A stretch of 64,000 nucleotides of DNA from Candidatus Methanorudis spinitermitis (GTDB lineage Archaea > Methanobacteriota > Methanobacteria > Methanobacteriales > Methanobacteriaceae), in NCBI GenBank assembly GCA_031286225.1, contig JAITUQ010000038.1, forward strand, positions 1 through 64,000, in the 5' to 3' direction. Of the stretch, positions 1-8,297 are shown piece by piece. The stretch's first letter is position 1, and every line of letters begins with the position of its first letter. The translations under genes and the position numbers were made by a program. The notes under the pieces were generated by a model that searched no databases, was not told the origin of the DNA, and worked only from the letters and a program-made list of their open reading frames with translations.

Positions 1-7
1 TAATCAT
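1..7 (-). CDS. possible start of a gene leaving the window (5' fragment)
   Basis: Reading the minus strand, a GGTG element (bases 14-11) stands three bases before an ATG at 7-5. This is the same Shine-Dalgarno plus ATG arrangement that precedes many genes in this window. Only two codons are inside, so no function can be proposed. Confidence 0.25.
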
Positions 8-319
8 TTTCACCAAAAATACAAAAGTATTTTTAAAATGAAAAAACAAATAACTTGAAAAACAATAAAACCAACCAAAAATAAAGCTCCAAAAAACTTC
101 AAAAAAATAGGGGGCTAAAATTTTATAGATGAAATTTAATAAATTTATTAAAAATTAGATTTTAATGTTTGATTTAAAAAATATATATTTAAATCATGAA
201 AAATGAAACAGTAAATAAATTATATGATTTTTAATATGATGAATAATTTACAATCGAAATATTCTTGTTTGATTTTAAGGGGTTTTAATCATGAGAACTC
301 TTGAAAATTATCTAGAAAA

Positions 320-532
320 CTATAATTCTTCTTCAATTTTTTTTTTATCTTCAAGTTCTTTCGCTTCCATAAGTATTTTTGTGACTTCTTTGGATCTAGC
401 ACCTTTATCAAGCTTCCAATTTGCTGATGCATTTTCATCTAGCCATATGGCTATTTTTTTTGGAAGTGATATGTTCATTCTTGATTTTTCTGATAGCTTC
501 CAGATTCTATCAACATCATCCTTATTTACCAT
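320..532 (-). CDS. small ribbon-helix-helix-like DNA-binding protein, 70 aa
   Basis: A short charged protein. After about 18 residues a strand-like segment (RMNISLP) is followed by a helix (KKIAIWLDENAS), a loop and a second helix (ARSKEVTKILMEAKEL), the order expected of a CopG/Arc-type ribbon-helix-helix domain; the C-terminus is Lys/Glu-rich. Such proteins are usually dimeric repressors or plasmid and antitoxin regulators. The plus-strand frame over the same bases encodes Ser/Phe-rich low-complexity sequence and was rejected. A TATA-like element (about 555-562, minus strand) lies some 25 bases upstream of the ATG and no Shine-Dalgarno is visible, so the transcript may be leaderless. Palindromes in the spacer at 591-930 are possible operators. 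The fold is inferred from pattern only. Confidence 0.5.
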   Translation of the reverse strand: MVNKDDVDRIWKLSEKSRMNISLPKKIAIWLDENASANWKLDKGARSKEVTKILMEAKELEDKKKIEEEL

Positions 533-590
533 ACACTGATAATTTGATTTAATAGATATATATTGTTTTCTTATTGTTTACATATTTTTT

Positions 591-930
591 CACACACGTA
601 TTTAATTACTTATTTTTATATATAATAAATACATTTATTTCAATATGTGTGTAAGTGTGTACACACATACTTATTTTAATAACTATAATTTTTTTGGGTT
701 CATTATTTTTTTTAGAAGTATTTATTTAATTTTATAATTTCAAATAATAAGTTAATTATTTTCATAGCTTTTTAAAAAGTTATTAATTCCAATTATACCT
801 TTTAATGACCTTTTTTATTTTCATTTAATATTTATTTTTAATAATCTATTAATTTAAAATATTTTTATTCAGTATTCAATGACATTAGTAATTTTTTAGT
901 AAACATGTGTGTACACAATTAAACACACAA
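591..930. repeat. cluster of TGTGTGTA/TACACACA palindromic motifs
   Basis: CA/TG-rich motifs stand out in a spacer that is otherwise nearly all A and T. TATGTGTGT (644-652) is repeated inverted as ACACACATA (661-669) around an internal GTGTGTACACAC palindrome (655-666). A TGTGTACACA palindrome occurs at 908-917, with ACACAC half-sites at about 591-597 and 924-928. They lie between the RHH-like gene and the surface protein gene and could be operators for the former. The rest of 540-1236 shows no ORF. Confidence 0.5.
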
Positions 931-1034
931 CAAAATATATAAGTAGTTGTCAATATATAAAAAGATAATTATATTAAAATTAGAAATTACATTAACTTGT
1001 ATAATCATTATTAAAAATTTAAGTAATTTAATTA

Positions 1035-1148
1035 GTTTATACAATTTTATTGGGTTTTATTCTCATTTGTATAATTAAATCTTCTATTAATTGTGTAGTT
1101 TGGTTTGTTTATACGGTTTTATTGGGTTTTATTCTCATTTGTATAATT
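1035..1148. repeat. 42-bp direct repeat, two copies, period 72
   Basis: Bases 1035-1076 and 1107-1148 are identical except for two adjacent positions (AA versus GG). The unit contains TTTTATTGGGTTTTATTC and ends in TTTGTATAATT. The second copy ends about 90 bases before the small surface-protein gene, so the repeat may belong to its promoter region. It is far better conserved than the surrounding spacer. Confidence 0.75.
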
Positions 1149-1236
1149 GAATATTACTTTGATTACTTTAATCATTTTTTGATAGAGTAATGACATAATT
1201 AAATGAAACTTTAATGATTTTTATATTGGAGGAAAC

Positions 1237-1509
1237 ATGAGCTCTAAAAACGAAGAAAGAATAGTTGTAACACTGTTAATTGCTTTGGTTGCATTTGGTA
1301 TAGGCTCAGGGATTGGTATCTCTGTAGGTTTTGCTCAAAATGACAATACTACAGATCACAACACTACAAATAATACAACTACTGTAAAAAATATTACTAA
1401 CACTAATGCTTCTGAAGTTTCGACTTTAAATACTTCAAATGAAACTGAATATGAAACTTCAGTAATATACTATAGTTTGGAAGACTTAGGTAAGAAGGAT
1501 TCTTATTAG
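1237..1509 (+). CDS. small membrane-anchored surface protein, Asn/Thr-rich, 90 aa
   Basis: The protein has a short charged N-terminus, one hydrophobic segment at about residues 9-33 (IVVTLLIALVAFGIGSGIGI and on), then an Asn/Thr-rich stretch with many N-x-T sequons (NTT, NNTT, NIT, NAS, NTS), which are potential N-glycosylation sites, and a short C-terminus. This suggests a signal-anchored protein facing the outside. A perfect GGAGG (1229-1233) sits four bases before the ATG, which fixes the start. It stands alone, followed by 600 bases without a gene. I do not recognise a family; function unknown. Confidence 0.75.
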   Translation: MSSKNEERIVVTLLIALVAFGIGSGIGISVGFAQNDNTTDHNTTNNTTTVKNITNTNASEVSTLNTSNETEYETSVIYYSLEDLGKKDSY

Positions 1510-1700
1510 TTAAGTGTTATGACTGTTTATTGGGTCATTCTGATAATATAGTTTTTAATATTTTCTTATAGGAATCAGTTTTATAATTTATTAGTATTAT
1601 TAAAAAAGATAGAACATTTGATTTTTTTTTTAAACTTCATTAAAGATTTTTAAGAATTTATCTTAGAAAAATGTCTTTTTTCTTTGAAATTCAATAAATT

Positions 1701-1715
1701 TCCGATTTATATATT
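1701..1715 (+). promoter_or_regulatory. BRE/TATA promoter of the orphan ncRNA candidate
   Basis: TCCGATTTATATATT fits the methanogen BRE plus TATA layout. No ORF starts within the next 400 bases, but a GC-richer stretch begins about 25 bases downstream, so it may drive a non-coding RNA. Seen by eye only. Confidence 0.4.
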
Positions 1716-1737
1716 ATTCAGTACTATGATTTACAGT

Positions 1738-1848
1738 ATGAATCTTTTGGACTTTTCTGTAATTTGGTGGGAATTAATTTCCTAGATAGACTTGTTATGG
1801 ATATTAAGGGTCTATAATTTGCTTCTATGGGGGGTTATTTTTTTTTAA
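1738..1848 (+). ncRNA. candidate orphan non-coding RNA
   Basis: About 110 bases with clearly more G and C than the flanks, beginning at the expected distance from a TATA element and ending in a run of nine or more T (about 1838-1846). Inside, GGGAATTAATTTCC (1770-1783) is self-complementary apart from one G-U pair, and a G-run (TATGGGGGG) precedes the T-run, which could act as a terminator. No ORF of useful size crosses it. It resembles no RNA family that I recognise. The rest of 1510-2114 holds nothing else I can support. Confidence 0.35.
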
Positions 1849-2114
1849 AAAAATAATCAATACTCTTTTTTCATTTCCTTTTTAATAAACTTATTTTTTA
1901 ATATAAAATTTTTAGAGGGTTGAAAGATTGGAGAAAATTGAGCTTGTGGATGTTTTATTAAGTATGTTTTTGGACTAATATAGATTTTGAGTAATATTTA
2001 TAATAATTAATTTTAAACATAAATAATAGCTATTATAAAATTATATTAACAATTATTAAGAAAGATAAGTATTGAATAGCTTAATGTGTAAATACAAATT
2101 TATAGGTTTTTTAA

Positions 2115-3008
2115 ATGAGAAGTAGATATTCAATTATTGAAGACACGTTTTGTGAGGCATTTAAAGGAAGGTATATTAGAGCATTAATAACTACTGATGA
2201 TGATAAAACATTGAAACAAGCTGCTTATGATTCTACTTCTACTCCTGGAGCTGTCATCGGAAGAATTGAAGGAGGGGTTGAATCCTTTGTTAAGGAAGAT
2301 AAAACTCCTGATGGGCGAATTGGAGCTATTGTTCAATATTGGTTCGGTTCAGATGACCTTAAAAAGTTTGAATTAGAATTATCCTATAGAATACGACAAG
2401 ACATTCTTGTTAAACCTTTTACAAGTGTTTTCAACATCACTGAAAACCCTGATGGATACATCGGAATGATGAAACAAGTAGGACATTGTGGAGACGGTTA
2501 TGAATGGGAAGAAAATAGCTATGGTAGAAATATGATAAATATTCCAATAGCTGTCCCTGACTTTAAAATAGAATCAAAATTAGCTTATTCAAATGGAATT
2601 ATGGGAGCTAATTTTTGGTATATGTGTGAAAGAAAAGAAACAGTTCTTGAAGCAGGTAAATTAGCTATTGAAGCTATAAATGATGTTGAAGGAGTTATCA
2701 CTCCATTTGGAATATGTTCTGCAGCTTCTAAGGTTGAAACTAATTATCCTTGGATTGGTCCAACTACTAATCATAAATATTGCCCTTCATTAAAAGATAT
2801 TCTAAAAAAAGATTCAAAGGTTCCAGAAAATGTTAACTATATTCCTGAAATTGTTATTAATGGAGTTAATATAGAATCCATTAAAAAATCAATGAAAATA
2901 GCTATTGAAAGTATTTTGGATTTAGATGATATTGTAAAAATATCTGCTGGGAACTTTAATGGTGCTTTAGGGGAATATAATATAAATTTATTGGATTTGT
3001 TTAGTTAA
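2115..3008 (+). CDS. formylmethanofuran:H4MPT formyltransferase-like protein (second-copy Ftr type)
   Basis: At 297 residues it has the length of Ftr, which moves the formyl group from formylmethanofuran to tetrahydromethanopterin in CO2-reducing methanogenesis. Family features are visible: IEDTFCEAF near the N-terminus, [11 protein letters not shown], a FNITENP segment, [25 protein letters not shown], the CPSLKD box and [18 protein letters not shown] near the end. It departs from the usual main Ftr in many places, for example the N-terminus ([12 protein letters not shown]) and the central [12 protein letters not shown] segment, so it looks like the divergent paralogue known from related genomes rather than the housekeeping copy. 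A kinase, a polyferredoxin and a CBS gene follow on the same strand. The Shine-Dalgarno is weak (AGGT, nine bases before the ATG). Confidence 0.85.
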   Translation: MRSRYSIIEDTFCEAFKGRYIRALITTDDDKTLKQAAYDSTSTPGAVIGRIEGGVESFVKEDKTPDGRIGAIVQYWFGSDDLKKFELELSYRIRQDILVKPFTSVFNITENPDGYIGMMKQVGHCGDGYEWEENSYGRNMINIPIAVPDFKIESKLAYSNGIMGANFWYMCERKETVLEAGKLAIEAINDVEGVITPFGICSAASKVETNYPWIGPTTNHKYCPSLKDILKKDSKVPENVNYIPEIVINGVNIESIKKSMKIAIESILDLDDIVKISAGNFNGALGEYNINLLDLFS

Positions 3009-3145
3009 ATTTGTGCTTTAAGTGAATATTATTAATTTATATGAGTAATTAGTTAAAATTGTTCATTAAAAAATCATTATTAATTTATTGGATTTATTTA
3101 GCTAATATTTCTATCTTAAGAGTTTATAGTTGATTAAAAAAAGAA

Positions 3146-4117
3146 TTGGTGGATGATAAAATCGATGTAGATGTTATAGGTTTTGGAGCACTTAACTTAG
3201 ATAAGCTATTTTATGTTAATGACATTGCTCATGAAGATGAAGAAAGCTTTATAAAAGATTTTAATCAAAATCCTGGTGGTTCTGCATCTAATACAATTAT
3301 AGGATTATCTCGACTAGGAGTATCAGTTTCTTATATTGGAAAAATAGCTAATGATAATGAAGGTGATTTTTTAAAGAGGAATCTTATTTCAGAAGGAGTA
3401 TTTCTTAATAATTTAATAATTTCTGATGAAGGATGTACTGGAAAAGTTTTGGGTTTTGTTAATGAACATGGAGAAAGAGCTCTTTATGTTGACTCTGGTG
3501 TTAATGATGAAATATCAATAGATGAAATCAATATTGATCAAATAAAAACTTATAAAATCATTCATTATTCTTCTTTTGTTGGAAATTCATTTGAAACTCA
3601 AAAAAAATTACTTGATTTATTACCTGAATCAATTTTATTAAGTTTTGATCCAGGACATATTTATGCTAAAAAAAAAATTAGCTCATTAAAAAAAATTTTA
3701 GATAGAACAAATATTCTTTTAATAAATGAAAAAGAGTTAAAACTATTATTTGAAGATTATTATTTAAGAAAGAATCAATCAAAAAACAATTCATTAAGCT
3801 TTAGAGATATAGCTATTAATTTATTAAATGATGGGATTGAGAATATCGTTGTTAAAAGAGGAGAAAAAGGAGTTTATGGAATAAACAACAGAGATGAAGA
3901 AGTTAAAATTCCAGCTTATAACTCTAAAGTTATTGATACTACAGCAGCTGGAGATTCATTTAATGCTGGTTTTTTATTCGCTTATCTTAATGATTACTCT
4001 TTAGAAAAATCTTGCATGATTGGCAACTGGATAGCTTCTAAATGCATAGAGGATATTGGTATAAGAGGTCTTCCTAGAAAAAAAGAACTAGAAAAATTTG
4101 AAAAATCAATTAGCTAG
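3146..4117 (+). CDS. PfkB-family carbohydrate or nucleoside kinase
   Basis: A ribokinase/PfkB-fold kinase of 323 residues. It shows the N-terminal substrate motif GFGALNLDKLF, the glycine pair in NPGGSASNT, and the C-terminal PfkB signature DTTAAGDSFNAGF with the catalytic Asp in AAGDS. The substrate cannot be read from sequence; archaeal relatives phosphorylate sugars, nucleosides or other small alcohols. The first in-frame start is TTG (3146) directly followed by GTG (3149), with no clear Shine-Dalgarno, so the start is uncertain by a codon or two. It lies 137 bases after the Ftr-like gene and before the polyferredoxin gene, an arrangement that suggests a shared role. Confidence 0.88.
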   Translation: MVDDKIDVDVIGFGALNLDKLFYVNDIAHEDEESFIKDFNQNPGGSASNTIIGLSRLGVSVSYIGKIANDNEGDFLKRNLISEGVFLNNLIISDEGCTGKVLGFVNEHGERALYVDSGVNDEISIDEINIDQIKTYKIIHYSSFVGNSFETQKKLLDLLPESILLSFDPGHIYAKKKISSLKKILDRTNILLINEKELKLLFEDYYLRKNQSKNNSLSFRDIAINLLNDGIENIVVKRGEKGVYGINNRDEEVKIPAYNSKVIDTTAAGDSFNAGFLFAYLNDYSLEKSCMIGNWIASKCIEDIGIRGLPRKKELEKFEKSIS

Positions 4118-4383
4118 CTATAATCTATTTTTAAATATTCATTTTTTTAAGTTAAATTTTATTATAAAAATTTAAAAGTATATTATTGTGAATAAATTAA
4201 AAAAATTTAATTAATAATAAAATACAATATTAATATTGAAATTAATTAATATGAATTATAATATTTACAAGAAGAATAATTTACATTAAACACTATTAAA
4301 AATAAGATTAGTTTCAAATTTTGATTAAATTTATATAGCTATTTTTATTTAATAATTATTTAATTAGAGCACAAGATGATTAT

Positions 4384-5202
4384 ATGGAGATTAAACTCAA
4401 AAAAAAAATTAAAGATCTTCAAAAAGAAATTATACTCAAATACACAGATTTTGATAATGATATTGAGGATTTTAAATTAAAAACTGAGGATTATGAAGCT
4501 AATGAGAAGATTATAGCTATTTCTTCTCGCTGTATTCGATGTAATCTTTGTGTAGAAGAATGCCCTGTGGATGCAATTACATCATCTTCTTCTACTAAAA
4601 CTCCTAAAATTAAAAATAATTGTGTTAAATGTGAAATTTGTGTTCAAACAGGTCCTATTTCATGTATTTATATCATAGAAGCTACTTCCTTTATAAATGA
4701 AGAAAATGATGATGTAGAATATTTTTTAAAAGAGAAAAAAGTTCCACATAGAATTCTTCGAATGGAGAAAATAGAACTTAATAGAGAAAAATGCTCATCA
4801 TGTGGAACATGCACAAAATTCTGCCCTACTAATGCTATTTCCATGAAAGACAAATCAATTATTGAAGCTGCAGATAATAAAAGTTATCCAAAATTAGAAG
4901 AGGGAAAATATCCTTATATCAAAAAAAATTTATGCATAGGCTGTGGAGCTTGCGTTAATTTATGTTCACAAGGAGTTTTTGATCTTGAAAGGACATTAGG
5001 TCCTGTTATTGAAACTAAGTTATTAGATATTAATCAAGATGCTTGTGTTGGATGTAGTTTATGTGAAGAAAATTGTCCTGTGGAAGCTATTAGTTTAAAA
5101 AATGGAAATATAGTTTTAGATAATGAATCATGTATAAAATGTAATTTATGTTCTTCTAAATGTCCTGTAAATGCTTTGTCACTTAGAGAAAAAGATAATT
5201 AA
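4384..5202 (+). CDS. polyferredoxin with six [4Fe-4S] motifs
   Basis: The 272-residue protein carries six ferredoxin cysteine clusters. Five are near-complete (CIRCNLCVEECP, CSSCGTCTKFCP, CIGCGACVNLC, CVGCSLCEENCP, CIKCNLCSSKCP). The second (CVKCEICVQTGP) has Gly at the usual fourth-Cys position, with a Cys three residues later that may substitute. A charged helical N-terminal extension of about 45 residues precedes the clusters. Polyferredoxins pass electrons between hydrogenases or dehydrogenases and soluble ferredoxin; a six-cluster type is known as part of the Eha energy-converting hydrogenase locus. That and the neighbouring Ftr-like and kinase genes make an Eha link plausible but unproven. 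No strong Shine-Dalgarno is visible. Confidence 0.9.
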   Translation: MEIKLKKKIKDLQKEIILKYTDFDNDIEDFKLKTEDYEANEKIIAISSRCIRCNLCVEECPVDAITSSSSTKTPKIKNNCVKCEICVQTGPISCIYIIEATSFINEENDDVEYFLKEKKVPHRILRMEKIELNREKCSSCGTCTKFCPTNAISMKDKSIIEAADNKSYPKLEEGKYPYIKKNLCIGCGACVNLCSQGVFDLERTLGPVIETKLLDINQDACVGCSLCEENCPVEAISLKNGNIVLDNESCIKCNLCSSKCPVNALSLREKDN

Positions 5203-5302
5203 ATATTGGTTTTTATTATTTTCAAATTTAAATGCTTTTTTTAAATTTAATATTATTAATAGTAAAATCATATGAAAATAAAATTTTAATAGAGGTATTT
5301 TT

Positions 5303-5938
5303 ATGAAAACTAAGGAAATGATTGATAAAGATTTTATTTATGTATCAAAAGATGATAAAATTGATGATGTTTCCATAATAATGGAAAATTCAAAAAAACT
5401 CGCAATTCCTGTGGTAAATGATGATTTAAAACTTGTTGGATGGGTAACTTCTTTAAATATTACAAAGGGACTAAGAGAAAAAAAAGAATTTATTTCAGAG
5501 ATCATGGGACAAAAAGAGGAAGTTTTTTATTCACATGAAAATGATCCTGCAAGATTAGCAGTTATTGAAACTTCAAAGCACAAATTAATTAGTGTTCCTG
5601 TACTTGATGATGATGGTGTTGTTATAGGAGTTATAAGATCTTTTGATATAGTTGATACATTATCTTCACTTTATGAAGTAAAAGTTTCTAAACTTTATGA
5701 AGCAATGGAAAATGAATTGAAAGGTGTTAATTGGGATGAATTAATGGAAGCTTCAGCTTTATTAAGTCGAAGAACAACGGGAAAAAAGATAAAGCCTAAA
5801 GATTATGAAAAAAATATTAGAACTTCTACATTTGGAGAAGCTATTTGGGCTACTGGAGGACTTGAAAAATTTTTCGCTGGCTTAATAACAGTGGGAGAGC
5901 TTGTAATCGCTCGTAAAGTGGGTAAATCAAAAAAATAG
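5303..5938 (+). CDS. CBS-domain protein with basic C-terminal tail
   Basis: Two CBS motifs form one Bateman module: residues about 8-60 (ending VGWVTSLNI) and about 67-122 (ending IGVIRSFDIVDTL). The remaining 90 residues hold a charged helical part (MENELKGVNWDELMEASALL) and a glycine/hydrophobic segment (ATGGLEKFFAGLITVGELVIA) with a basic end. CBS pairs bind adenosyl ligands and sense energy status, so a regulatory role is likely; the C-terminal part is not recognised. AGAGGT (5291-5296) six bases before the ATG fixes the start. It is the last gene of the Ftr-like, kinase and polyferredoxin group. Confidence 0.82.
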   Translation: MKTKEMIDKDFIYVSKDDKIDDVSIIMENSKKLAIPVVNDDLKLVGWVTSLNITKGLREKKEFISEIMGQKEEVFYSHENDPARLAVIETSKHKLISVPVLDDDGVVIGVIRSFDIVDTLSSLYEVKVSKLYEAMENELKGVNWDELMEASALLSRRTTGKKIKPKDYEKNIRTSTFGEAIWATGGLEKFFAGLITVGELVIARKVGKSKK

Positions 5939-6152
5939 CTTATCACTTAATTAAAACCGTTATTTTAATTAACATATCTATTTTTGAAATTTTTAAAATT
6001 ATATGATACTTAATTCTATCCATTTCAGTTCTTTTTTAATTTTTATTTTAATTAATAATTTTTTTAATTAGTTATTTTTATTATTTTTTTAATTTTTATT
6101 TTAATTAATATTTTTTTTAAAAATAACCAACATTAATAATTGTTATAAGTAA

Positions 6153-6380
6153 TTAATAATATTCCATTAGCTCATTAAACTCAGGATTAGAGACAAATTC
6201 ATTAATAAAACCTTTTAAATCATCAATAAATTCTTTTTTTCTTTTTTTAATTTCTTTTATCTTTGAATAATCCTTTTTTAAAGTCAAAATCATTAAAAAA
6301 TCATCTGTTTCAAGTTCAATCTCAGGAAATTCTATTTCTGGAAGTTCAATTTCCAAATCATCAATGTTTTCTAGTTTCAT
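6153..6380 (-). CDS. small acidic protein of unknown function, 75 aa
   Basis: The open frame continues upstream to 6464, but a GAGG element six bases before the ATG at 6380 favours the shorter form starting MKLENIDD. The first half is strongly acidic with a short internal repeat (ELPEIEFPEIEL) and the second half is Lys/Glu-rich helical. It has no cysteines, membrane segment or known motif. It lies 100 bases downstream of HMG-CoA reductase on the same strand and could be co-transcribed. Composition supports a real small protein, but no function can be assigned. Confidence 0.55.
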   Translation of the reverse strand: MKLENIDDLEIELPEIEFPEIELETDDFLMILTLKKDYSKIKEIKKRKKEFIDDLKGFINEFVSNPEFNELMEYY

Positions 6381-6481
6381 AATAGTCCTCATGTAAAAAT
6401 AGCTATCTATTAATTTCTTATAAATTTCATAATAATACCCAAAATAAAAATAGATAATCTTCAACTAAAAATAACCATATA

Positions 6482-7687
6482 TCAAGCTCTTCCTAAATCT
6501 TTATGAGCTTTTGCTAAATGACCCGTAGCTAAAGCTCCTATTAAAGATAATTCTCCTGCCAATACTGTAGCTATTGTAATTTCTGCAAATTTTTTTACAT
6601 TTCCAGAGCCTGTTACTCCTAAAATATTTAAGCATTCATTAGCTGTATCTAAACTTGTACCTCCACCAATAGTAGCTATTGGTAAATCTGGCATATTAAC
6701 AGAAAAATATAGATCTCCATTTCTATCTTCTGCAGTGGTAATTCCAAGGGACCCTTCGCTTATGTGAGCTACGTCTTGCCCTGTAGCTAAAAATAAAGCT
6801 CCAATCATATTTGCATAATGAGCATTAAATCCCATACTATTAGCTACAGCAGAACCAAGCAAATTTTTTGCAATATTAACTTCGACTATATCTGTAGCTG
6901 TTGTTTTAAGTTTCTTTTTTACAATTTCTCTAGGGATACATACATCAGCACTAACAGTTTTCCCTCGACCTTCAATCATATTAATTCCAGATGGTTTTTT
7001 ATCAACACATACATTACCACTTAGTGCGATTAAATGAGCATCTTTTTCATTTAACAACATGTCAAGGATTTTTTCAGTAGCTATTGTAACCATGTTCATT
7101 CCCATACTATCTCCTGTGGAGTAAACAAAACGGGGATAAACATAATTACCTACAATTAAGATAGGATCTATTTTTAATAGCTTTCCATGATTTGTAGTAG
7201 ATTCAGCTATTTTTTTGAGTTGTTGGAACTTTTCTTCAAACCATTTTTTAATTTCAATAGCTTCGGGTACTGATTTTGTTTTAATCACAGGAGCTCTAGT
7301 CATTTTATCATCAATGATTTTAGTATTTACTCCTCCAACTTCAGTAATAGTAGAACATCCTCTATTTACTGATGCAACTAATGCTCCTTCAGAAGTAGCT
7401 AATGGTATGTAGAATTCATCATTGGCATAATCTCCATTGATTTTTAGTGGTCCAGCTATTCCAACTGGAATTTGCACAGCTCCAATTGGATTTTCAATAT
7501 TCTTTTTACTAGCTGATTCCATATCAATTGTGTAATCATCTATTTTATCTAGTTTTGACCTAGTGATTTCTTCTATGAATGTTCTTCTTATATCAATAGC
7601 TTCTTTATTAGATGATGAGTATTTTTCAACTTCATATAATTTTATTTCACCATTTTTAAGTTTTTCAATAATTTTATCATAATTCAT
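6482..7687 (-). CDS. hmgA: 3-hydroxy-3-methylglutaryl-CoA reductase (class I)
   Basis: Reduces HMG-CoA to mevalonate with two NADPH, the committing step to the isoprenoid side chains of archaeal lipids. The 401-residue protein shows the class I core: PVGIAGPLKING, the catalytic Glu in ATSEGALVASVNRG, the Asp in GDSMGMNMV, the Lys region SGNVCVDKKPSGIN, a GG-rich cofactor segment (IATIGGGTSLDT), and the C-terminal His (LATGHLAKAHKDLGRA). It has no N-terminal membrane part, as usual in archaea. The frame could begin at GTG 7696, but that GTGAT is itself a good Shine-Dalgarno for the ATG at 7687, so I chose the latter. Confidence 0.97.
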   Translation of the reverse strand: MNYDKIIEKLKNGEIKLYEVEKYSSSNKEAIDIRRTFIEEITRSKLDKIDDYTIDMESASKKNIENPIGAVQIPVGIAGPLKINGDYANDEFYIPLATSEGALVASVNRGCSTITEVGGVNTKIIDDKMTRAPVIKTKSVPEAIEIKKWFEEKFQQLKKIAESTTNHGKLLKIDPILIVGNYVYPRFVYSTGDSMGMNMVTIATEKILDMLLNEKDAHLIALSGNVCVDKKPSGINMIEGRGKTVSADVCIPREIVKKKLKTTATDIVEVNIAKNLLGSAVANSMGFNAHYANMIGALFLATGQDVAHISEGSLGITTAEDRNGDLYFSVNMPDLPIATIGGGTSLDTANECLNILGVTGSGNVKKFAEITIATVLAGELSLIGALATGHLAKAHKDLGRA

Positions 7688-7980
7688 AAAAATCACTTAA
7701 TTTTCTTTAATAGAATACATTTACAAAATTATCTTTAAATTATTTGATTAAAATTTATTTTTTTGTATATTTTATTATTATCATTTTTTTTTTAAATTAA
7801 TAATCCTTATTTTAAATTATATAAATTTTTATAAAATCATTTTTATTATATTAAAAAAGATTATTTATTAAAAAGTATATCAAAACAATGTAATAAAAGT
7901 AAAATCCAATTAATCATATTAATAAATGAAAATAATAATTTTTTAAAGGTTTTTTAATTAATACTTTTAATAAATTATTC

Positions 7981-8136
7981 TTAGTTAAGTGGGAAAAATA
8001 CAACAGGAAAATTAGGAACTACTCCTAAAAATAAGTTAAAGCGACAATTAAATGTAATGTTTATTACATGAAAAATTATTGTAATTAACCAAAGAATAAA
8101 CCCAAATAAAAAAGTCATGAAATAGTTCTTTTTCAT
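7981..8136 (-). CDS. hidden small membrane protein, 51 aa
   Basis: An uninterrupted minus-strand frame from ATG (8136-8134) to TAA (7983-7981), in the most GC-rich part of a 600-base spacer. The translation begins MKKNYFMTFLFGFILW, continues as a hydrophobic segment to about residue 28, has a polar NITFNCRFN turn and a second hydrophobic part ending PVVFFPLN. A short Lys start followed by two membrane-spanning candidates is typical of small membrane proteins. There is no clear Shine-Dalgarno and the spacer is AT-rich, so chance is not excluded. It lies between sucD and hmgA, on the same strand as both. Confidence 0.45.
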   Translation of the reverse strand: MKKNYFMTFLFGFILWLITIIFHVINITFNCRFNLFLGVVPNFPVVFFPLN

Positions 8137-8142
8137 TATTTT

Positions 8143-8296
8143 TATCTTTATTAATATTGAAAAAATATTTTTAAAAATTTTTAAAATTTTATTTATAACT
8201 ATCTTTATTAATATTGAATAAATTATCTTTTAATTTATTTTTATTAATATTGAAAAAATATCTTTTTCATTGTTTTTTTTAAATATTGAATAAATT
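8143..8296. repeat. AT-rich imperfect repeats (TTTATTAATATTGA units)
   Basis: The element CTTTATTAATATTGAA recurs with small changes at about 8146, 8204 and 8237, with a shorter form (TTAAATATTGAATAAATTA) just before the sucD stop codon. Spacing is irregular (about 58 and 33 bases). No coding potential. Confidence 0.5.
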
Positions 8297-8297
8297 A

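Noticed and set aside
291-539. Plus-strand frame of 82 codons at the left edge
   Set aside because: It encodes Ser/Phe-rich low-complexity sequence and is the shadow of the charged RHH-like protein on the minus strand.
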